Below the pieces are notes generated by a model that was not told the DNA's origin, ran no database searches, and was given only the letters and a program-made list of their open reading frames with translations. Both the position numbers and the translations under genes were made by a program. From NCBI RefSeq assembly GCF_003626735.1, contig NZ_RBHX01000002.1:1-64000 (forward strand): a stretch of 64,000 nt of DNA. Direction: 5' to 3'. The stretch is from Microbacterium sp. CGR2 (GTDB lineage Bacteria > Actinomycetota > Actinomycetes > Actinomycetales > Microbacteriaceae). This document shows, piece by piece, positions 60,201-64,000 of this stretch (positions are counted from its first letter, which is position 1; every line of letters starts with the position of its first letter).

Positions 60201-60807
60201 AGTGACCACGTTCTCGACGCTCGCGCTTATAGATGTACTTCTGGCAGCCGAGGCGATCAACGACGAGCAGGCAGAGGAGATCCGCCGCCGCCTGTTGATC
60301 GAGCGGTACATCGGGATTCCATTCAATGAAACCCTGTACCGCCGAGCGCTGGACCTTCGCGAGGAGGCTGAGCGAGACATTGCCGGCGTGATCGAGCACC
60401 TCGGCGCGCAAAGCGCTGACGAGATCCTCCCCTTCCTCTTGAGCGTTGCAGGTTCCTTGACTGCGAATGGCCCGCGTCTGGAAGCCTGGATCTCTGCAAG
60501 CACGCGCTGGCTGATTGCCGTCTCTCCAGACAACTCGTCACGCAGCGCGAACCTGGCGTTGCTCGCGACACACCTCACTCGCGTCCATTGGTTCCTACCG
60601 CAGACGTTCTGTTTCGTCGACGCCGGTGTGCGCGATGCTCTCGACGAGGTCAGCGACGACGACCCACTCGTTGACGCGGTGGAACGCGTCCTTGCTCGGC
60701 GGCAACGAACAGACGAACAGGCGGCGGCGTTGTGGCTGTTTAATCTGGTAGCCGCAGTCGATCCCCCGGCGCGTACGCGTTACACGGGCCTCGTGTTCCG
60801 TGGTTGA
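57229..60807 (+). CDS. Large TPR protein with C-terminal PIN-like nuclease domain
   Basis: 1192 residues, no close family known to me. The N-terminus has a hydrophobic stretch (LDIVGTLVGPIVALFKWL) that may touch the membrane. Residues ~150-700 are mostly helix pairs with TPR character (e.g. LDDAVHTIREW, FELAKEILAEEG, WGATARTHALLIELYSTSGD). An acidic linker spans ~718-748. The C-terminal part resembles the PIN domain of TPR-GreAB-C-PIN conflict proteins: FPLGLICLAHG, VVVDLTALFALSIL with Asp855, and LWSDDAALNRIA with Asp979/980, followed by GVTTFSTLALIDVLL. A GreAB-C module is not visible. Likely an RNase-type effector controlled by the TPR part; inferred. Confidence 0.78.
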   Translation: MLDIVGTLVGPIVALFKWLTLDIRAVRRVVKRAAVEGIMVNPRALRDLLHETGLIDALTSKAGREQVSGSLLELTGDDKSAARVFELLDEEITKRLSPVGATMSATALIRTDIVRLHETVEAASDDRALWETRLASMRPLRAETAREAYRTWTTMPRLVQLLDTEDRHSILVAWSLRAPAFLHDAPADVFVWLADMATDAGEKNAALGFLNEGIDRGAHPLGYWEIRRYWLEAELDGGVQRELHDVRHPLVVAHGLERDGRLDDAVHTIREWRPVTSRERATRTLMLAKIAQGRRDFDLAISLARPLHAETGNPAAALIASRAMIARQTFEPSELHEDDLAEALRLLIQTRDDMRRWGEDASEVVALAVTAARLLNDPSRALQLTAAEPEGEATVEEATSARLRTLRATILAENGLFELAKEILAEEGIDRAVVSNLRALIADGEGDFEAAAAYLSETLEGTSDFEEKAQIAVSLAHQGVLHPFVEQQRTTGNGAWADQLTLISEAFADVEGGLDRLKAAAHSDPQYGITLSQVYGRRGDRDLQRQTLRAAATRLQDADCWLVVARLEKQMDLITDAIDSAHQALGAAPESWGATARTHALLIELYSTSGDWDQATRSAKHRVRLLPGDQAALWTLITCQHNAGELDAALRTWRGLESRQRPTHRTHVLVWLNLYQQFGEAIGTPEDLRDIAAEWAEDEEIRRHIVGLVILPGHRDEEGDPSTSEARADGEVGGDSPDVSESEIAGPSSIEAALIDDYFRDFPNGAIRRLTLDLEQSDSILDQLLEAVGTRPDTSELDDQVFRGNFPLGLICLAHGSTLTEAVISHASGVRFVSDGTDEERARAEAHLGGAVVVDLTALFALSILPAELRSAMIGAFSRLSIAATQFRDAVDASHAIGRFNHAGPSLGRWNGPVARRFRAESHRVLDAPRVQELLNLLRPLDRLASPPRTEESDRDGFSDDVWFAAANIAGSTRPLWSDDAALNRIAAHLGVTTFSTLALIDVLLAAEAINDEQAEEIRRRLLIERYIGIPFNETLYRRALDLREEAERDIAGVIEHLGAQSADEILPFLLSVAGSLTANGPRLEAWISASTRWLIAVSPDNSSRSANLALLATHLTRVHWFLPQTFCFVDAGVRDALDEVSDDDPLVDAVERVLARRQRTDEQAAALWLFNLVAAVDPPARTRYTGLVFRG

Positions 60808-60837
60808 TCGTCGCAGCAGGGCCTTGAGCGAGGGCGC

Positions 60838-61017
60838 GTGCGGCAGTTGAGACTAGTCACCGCGAGGATGCGAATCCGCCCTGTCGTGCCGCATCCTGGG
60901 AACCGTCGGGTGGACGAGCGTGAGGGGTGTGAGCGCAAGGCAAATCGCCTGATCGCATATTTGCTCAACGTGCTTTCTGGACATCGCGACATGGTTGCGT
61001 TTGGCTCAACGAGCTGA
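60838..61017 (+). CDS. Possible small protein
   Basis: 59 residues from GTG: a basic N-terminus and a helix-like end (ERKANRLIAYLLNVLSGHRD). 30 nt after the TPR-PIN stop and in the same direction. No Shine-Dalgarno and no family, so it may not be real. The rest of 60808-61120 shows nothing. Confidence 0.2.
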   Translation: MRQLRLVTARMRIRPVVPHPGNRRVDEREGCERKANRLIAYLLNVLSGHRDMVAFGSTS

Positions 61018-61120
61018 GGGGTCGGACTAAAACATGTGGGCTCGCCCTCCGAACAAGTTACAGAGCCTCTTACGCGATCGCTCACCGTGACGAGAACTGC
61101 GCATCAACATGTCCCGCCGG

Positions 61121-61819
61121 TTAGCCGTCTTCGCCGTCGAGGTCGACTTCAGCCCGCTGCTCAGAGAGTCGGCGCGCGACCATGTCGAGGATCCGTTGAT
61201 CGAAGGCGGGGGTGTCCACCGGCGTCCATCGGATGATCACATGGTCGTCGTCCGAGTAGGCCGCACGGCCACTTTCCACGGCATCGTGGTTGGAGACATT
61301 CACAACCGTCTCGGTGCCGTCGATCTTTGTGCCCGAGCGTTCGACGATGTCCTCTCGTCCTACATAGTCGAAGAGGTCAGTAAGAGCAGCGAAGCTGATT
61401 CCGTGGAGGTGCTTTCCGCGGTCGCGGTCCGAGATAAAGACCACGCTCGTCGTGGAATCTTCCTCGATGTAGATCTGGAAAACGAAGCTGTGGATGATCT
61501 GATTACACAGCCAGCCAATGGTGAGTTCCGAGTTCGTCGGTTCGCCGAAGTTATAGAACCGCTCGGGATCGAAGCGGTCGAGCGACGTCGGAACGCGGCC
61601 GACGAGGGCGTGTCTGCGAGTGGGAATCCGTCGGCCCGGCAGAAGAGATGACGACTTTTCGGAATCGATGAGACGACGGATCGAGTACGCGCCCATCATG
61701 ATGTCGCGCTCCGCATTGAAGTAGGTGCGGCTGGTCCAGCGCTTCTGTGTGTTCCAGCGGCTGAGTCTCGCCGCCGACTTTCGGAGTTCTTCTCTCCAGG
61801 GAACGGAGTCGCCGATCAT
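61121..61819 (-). CDS. Hypothetical protein in operon with the nuclease-like gene
   Basis: 232 residues, no family recognised. The N-terminus is basic and Trp-rich (WREELRKSAARLSRWNTQKRW, in pieces), followed by ERDIMMGAYSIRRLIDSEK and a beta-rich centre (TIGWLCNQIIHSFVFQIYIE, VVFISDRDRGKHLHGIS). No membrane helix. It has AGGAG upstream and starts 15 nt after the 342-residue gene ends, so the two are one operon. Similar proteins seem scattered in genomic islands; I cannot assign a role. Confidence 0.78.
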   Translation of the reverse strand: MIGDSVPWREELRKSAARLSRWNTQKRWTSRTYFNAERDIMMGAYSIRRLIDSEKSSSLLPGRRIPTRRHALVGRVPTSLDRFDPERFYNFGEPTNSELTIGWLCNQIIHSFVFQIYIEEDSTTSVVFISDRDRGKHLHGISFAALTDLFDYVGREDIVERSGTKIDGTETVVNVSNHDAVESGRAAYSDDDHVIIRWTPVDTPAFDQRILDMVARRLSEQRAEVDLDGEDG

Positions 61820-61834
61820 GTCATTCCTAGCTCC

Positions 61835-62863
61835 TCAGCCCAGCTCAGCGAAACGATCGTCCTCGTCCAGGTCTTCGACCTCCCCGGCTTCTCCGAGACG
61901 GTTCTTGACAATCTCGATCAGCAGGCTCGCGAACTCCTCTCGCAGTTCCGGCAACGCTTCGTCTGCATCTCGACCGAGCAGGTCGTCCAGGCTCCAGATA
62001 GCGATGTGCGGCTGACGTGGCAGAAGGATTGCCACGCGGCGTATGTCATGCGAGTCGTCGATGTCGAGCAAGGCGTATCCCAGCAGCTGAAAGAGAGTGT
62101 CTCTGATCCACGGGTTCGTGATCTGCTCGCGCGTCTTGATCTCGACGAGCAGATCGGCGACCACTAAATCGGCGTCCGCGCCGCCCACTGCGGCGCTGCC
62201 TAGGAACGTCGGATTAGAAGCGAAGTCGTATCCGTCCGAAGCCGCGACGTTCCATTCCTCGAGGAGAGGGGCGAGGGGCGCGTGCATCCGTGCGACGTCG
62301 AAGAGCAGTTCCTCGGGGATCCCCATAGTCAGCTCAACAGCATCCTTAGCCCGCTTGATCTGACGCCCCAGGTCGTTCGTCAGCGCGGTCTCCGGGCCAG
62401 CACGGTAGATCGCTTCGCACCAGGCGAGCGGGATCGAGACCCGGGCGAGGCTGAGGGGATGCGGATCCTTTTCCTTGAGCGTCAGGTAACCGAAGTTGAG
62501 CGCATCCTGCAGCACGCTCGCAATGTGCTTGCCGCGATGTATGACATCTGGGTTCGCCTGGAGCCGCTCGAGTCCTTCCCACGCGGTCGTGTTACTGATG
62601 TCGAAGTCAGGAAGGTCCATGCGCACGCGATAGTCCAGGGCGATTCCCGCCACGGTCGCGTGACGCTTCCGCTGCGCTGGCTTGACCTCGGCAGGGATGG
62701 GAATCTGAGTTTCCAGAGACGTGAGATTGTCGAAGTCGAACCGAGCAGCACCCGCTGCGCCAGCCGCGCCCCGGGTCCCCGCGGCGGCGAGCTCTACGGC
62801 GCTCGCGTAGACGAACTGCCGGACGGGCGAGCTCAACTCTTTGAGATGACGGGTCAGCGACAT
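61835..62863 (-). CDS. PD-(D/E)XK nuclease-like protein
   Basis: 342 residues. The C-terminal half holds a RecB/Cas4-type motif set: ADADLVVADLLVEIKT with Asp232 and Glu241-x-Lys243, followed by QLLGYALLD with Gln259-x-x-x-Tyr263. These support a metal-dependent nuclease fold. The N-terminal ~190 residues are helical with unknown role. First gene of the minus-strand pair. It could be a nuclease of a defence system or a DNA-end processing protein; no helicase or methylase partner is in the window. Confidence 0.72.
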   Translation of the reverse strand: MSLTRHLKELSSPVRQFVYASAVELAAAGTRGAAGAAGAARFDFDNLTSLETQIPIPAEVKPAQRKRHATVAGIALDYRVRMDLPDFDISNTTAWEGLERLQANPDVIHRGKHIASVLQDALNFGYLTLKEKDPHPLSLARVSIPLAWCEAIYRAGPETALTNDLGRQIKRAKDAVELTMGIPEELLFDVARMHAPLAPLLEEWNVAASDGYDFASNPTFLGSAAVGGADADLVVADLLVEIKTREQITNPWIRDTLFQLLGYALLDIDDSHDIRRVAILLPRQPHIAIWSLDDLLGRDADEALPELREEFASLLIEIVKNRLGEAGEVEDLDEDDRFAELG

Positions 62864-62938
62864 GCTCCGACCCTAGCGGGAGAGTGCGACGGAGAATGCT
62901 GGGCATGTTTGACCCAGAACACGAGCACGGAGAATGTG

Positions 62939-63145
62939 TTACAGAGGCCACGCCACAACGGCGAGCCGTGCGAGCTCGAGCGAACGACGGTCGAGCTCGT
63001 CGAGATCCCATCCGTTCTCCAGCTGGGCGAGGTCCTTCGTCTGCTCGAACTTGGACTCGCTATAGACGTCTACTTTGTCTGAGAATGGCTTGTCTTCGAA
63101 GTCGTTGTTGAGCGTCCGCTCGGCCCGTGAGTACTTCTTCGTTGT
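62939..63145 (-). pseudogene. C-terminal remnant of a GmrSD/DUF1524-type restriction protein
   Basis: The minus frame codes for 68 residues without a start: KYSRAERTLNNDFEDKPFSD, VDVYSESKFEQTKDLAQL, ENGWDLDELDRRSLELARLA, then VVAWPL and stop. This pattern (KPFSDK, YSESKFEQT, W, R..LA..A...WP) is that of the extreme C-terminus of DUF262/DUF1524 (GmrSD) proteins. An in-frame TGA at 63146-63148 cuts it off, and nothing similar continues upstream. It is a dead fragment of a former defence gene. Confidence 0.7.
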
Positions 63146-63148
63146 TCA

Positions 63149-63295
63149 AGCGGCGACCCCGTCCGACGGACCAGCCAGCGACGCGCCCGGTCCTCGGCGC
63201 CTCCAGAGTGCCCGGCTCCCTGTTTAAAAGAAGGCTGGCCGATCCCCCTATGGGGCGAGGCGTCGTGTGGCTGCTGATAGGTGCGCGGAGCCCGT
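63149..63295. other. Gap between remnant and edge gene
   Basis: No gene seen. A small palindrome CCCCTATGGGG occurs near 63246 and an A/T patch TTTAAAAGAA near 63223. With 62864-62938 and the remnant it forms a 430-nt stretch without intact genes, probably holding the promoter of the nuclease operon. Confidence 0.35.
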
Positions 63296-64000
63296 CTAGG
63301 GGGCGTCCGTGGGCGCGCAGTCTCCCGGTCGCGCGGACACTGAACTCGCGATCGCCGCTGCAATCTGGTGCGGATCCCGCTTCATGAGGAGCCATTGCGC
63401 CGGAGCGACCATACCGAGCACAGAGCTTCGCGTTGTCATGAACTCGTATACTCGCGACGCCGACCAAGACTCTGGGAGTTCCTTCCTCAACACTGCAACG
63501 CCGCCGACCACGCTGCAGAATCGGTCAAACTGCCACACCGGGTATCGTCGTTTCCGGTTCGCGACAAAGTAGTAGAGGGCACCCTGTTGGGCTCGCCGGC
63601 GAACCTGGCGAAGGGTGACCATCAGGAAGTCGGCGGCTTCGTCGTCACTCCAGGAGTCGATGACCGCTTCGAGTCGCAGGCGATACTCGGGGCGAAGCCG
63701 AACTCTGGCCTCCCCTGCCGCTTCAGAAAGTGACTCTGTCACGGCGTCCGCGCTTAGCACGGACGCTTGCGCGTCACTTGATTCGAACAGGTCGCCCTGG
63801 GTCTCACTGACCATGTCGACCATTGTGTGAAGAAGCGCGTCGATCAGCTTCCAGTCCCGCCCTGAATCAGAAGCGGCTTGCACGAGGCGCCGGAACGAAT
63901 CGAGTACGGCGTTGAAGTCCTCTTGAGTCGCCTCCGCGCTCTCATCATGCTGGGCGGGAGGCTTGGAGGCTTCCTTATGGCTTCGAGGGTCGCTGTTCAC
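63296..64000 (-). CDS. HTH regulator with ParS-like C-terminus (may extend past the window)
   Basis: 234 residues to a GTG at the very last bases; the frame may extend beyond. The N-terminal ~90 residues are disordered and acidic. Residues ~110-155 (DEAADFLMVTLRQVRRRAQQG ... YPVWQFD, in pieces) look like an excisionase/HTH_17-type DNA-binding domain, and ~195-220 (APAQWLLMKRDPHQIAAAIA) like the ParS/Xre toxin-binding end. Such proteins act as antitoxins or regulators; no matching RES-type toxin is in the window. Confidence 0.6.
   Translation of the reverse strand: MNSDPRSHKEASKPPAQHDESAEATQEDFNAVLDSFRRLVQAASDSGRDWKLIDALLHTMVDMVSETQGDLFESSDAQASVLSADAVTESLSEAAGEARVRLRPEYRLRLEAVIDSWSDDEAADFLMVTLRQVRRRAQQGALYYFVANRKRRYPVWQFDRFCSVVGGVAVLRKELPESWSASRVYEFMTTRSSVLGMVAPAQWLLMKRDPHQIAAAIASSVSARPGDCAPTDAP

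Larger units (their letters stand above)
50565..64000. mobile_element. Tn554-type element inserted in tadA (right end outside window)
   Basis: The left boundary lies near 50560-50570, where tadA coding sequence ends and codon use changes. The first three genes are a TnpA-TnpB-TnpC recombination module. Cargo: Fic protein, TPR-PIN protein, nuclease-like operon, remnants and a regulator. Sequence is visibly less GC-rich than the core, with many ATA, CTA and AAT codons. The second end, the missing half of tadA and any direct repeats are not in the window, so total size is unknown. Confidence 0.8.

Noticed and set aside
62282..63082. Plus-strand frame of 266 codons
   Set aside because: Antisense to the nuclease-like gene and the GmrSD remnant, with no protein-like features.
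50565..64000. Prophage
   Set aside because: No capsid, portal, terminase or lysis genes; the three-gene module is of Tn554 type.

Overview
The window comes from a high-GC actinobacterium, most likely Microbacterium or a close relative in Microbacteriaceae. Pointers are the dense ATGA/GTGA start-stop overlaps, many genes with a TANNNT -10 box directly before the start codon (leaderless mRNAs), PriA in place of separate HisA/TrpF, a fused ThiE-ThiD-TenA protein, SatD, and an FtsE with a long acidic tail. Assignments come from reading the sequence and from knowledge of families; no database search was run.

Positions 1-50565 are ordinary core chromosome. The left edge carries two promoters pointing out of the window, probably those of an rRNA operon, followed by a CoA-transferase, a DUF4184 membrane protein, tyrS and a satD/membrane-protein pair. 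Then come argCJBDFH, thiamine salvage under a TPP riboswitch, pheST, a GluABCD-type uptake system, a TrmH-family methyltransferase, infC-rpmI-rplT (infC starts with the rare codon ATC), and hisC-hisB-hisH ... priA with a ParA-like gene set in reverse between them. Next are the LysM/lexA divergent pair, metF-metE, an S9 peptidase, smpB-ftsX-ftsE and prfB with a DUF2510 gene between ftsE and prfB, an MFS/NUDIX pair, and a tad pilus cluster (tadA-tadB-tadC-flp-tadE-tadE-like-tadG-like).

Near 50565 the tad cluster stops abruptly: tadA has lost its 5' part, and the sequence becomes richer in A/T and rare codons (ATA, CTA). From there to the right edge lies a mobile element with a Tn554-type recombination module: two tyrosine recombinases and a small coiled-coil TnpC-like protein in overlapping frames. 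Its far end is outside the window.

The cargo looks like a conflict or defence island. It has a self-inhibited (class II) Fic protein behind a palindromic operator, followed by a 1192-residue protein with TPR-like helices and a C-terminal PIN-like nuclease domain. On the opposite strand is a two-gene operon for a PD-(D/E)XK nuclease-like protein and an unknown 232-residue protein. There is also a decayed tail of a GmrSD/DUF1524-type restriction enzyme and, at the edge, a regulator with an HTH and a ParS-like C-terminus. The Fic + TPR-PIN pair and the nuclease operon are the best candidates for an undescribed system.
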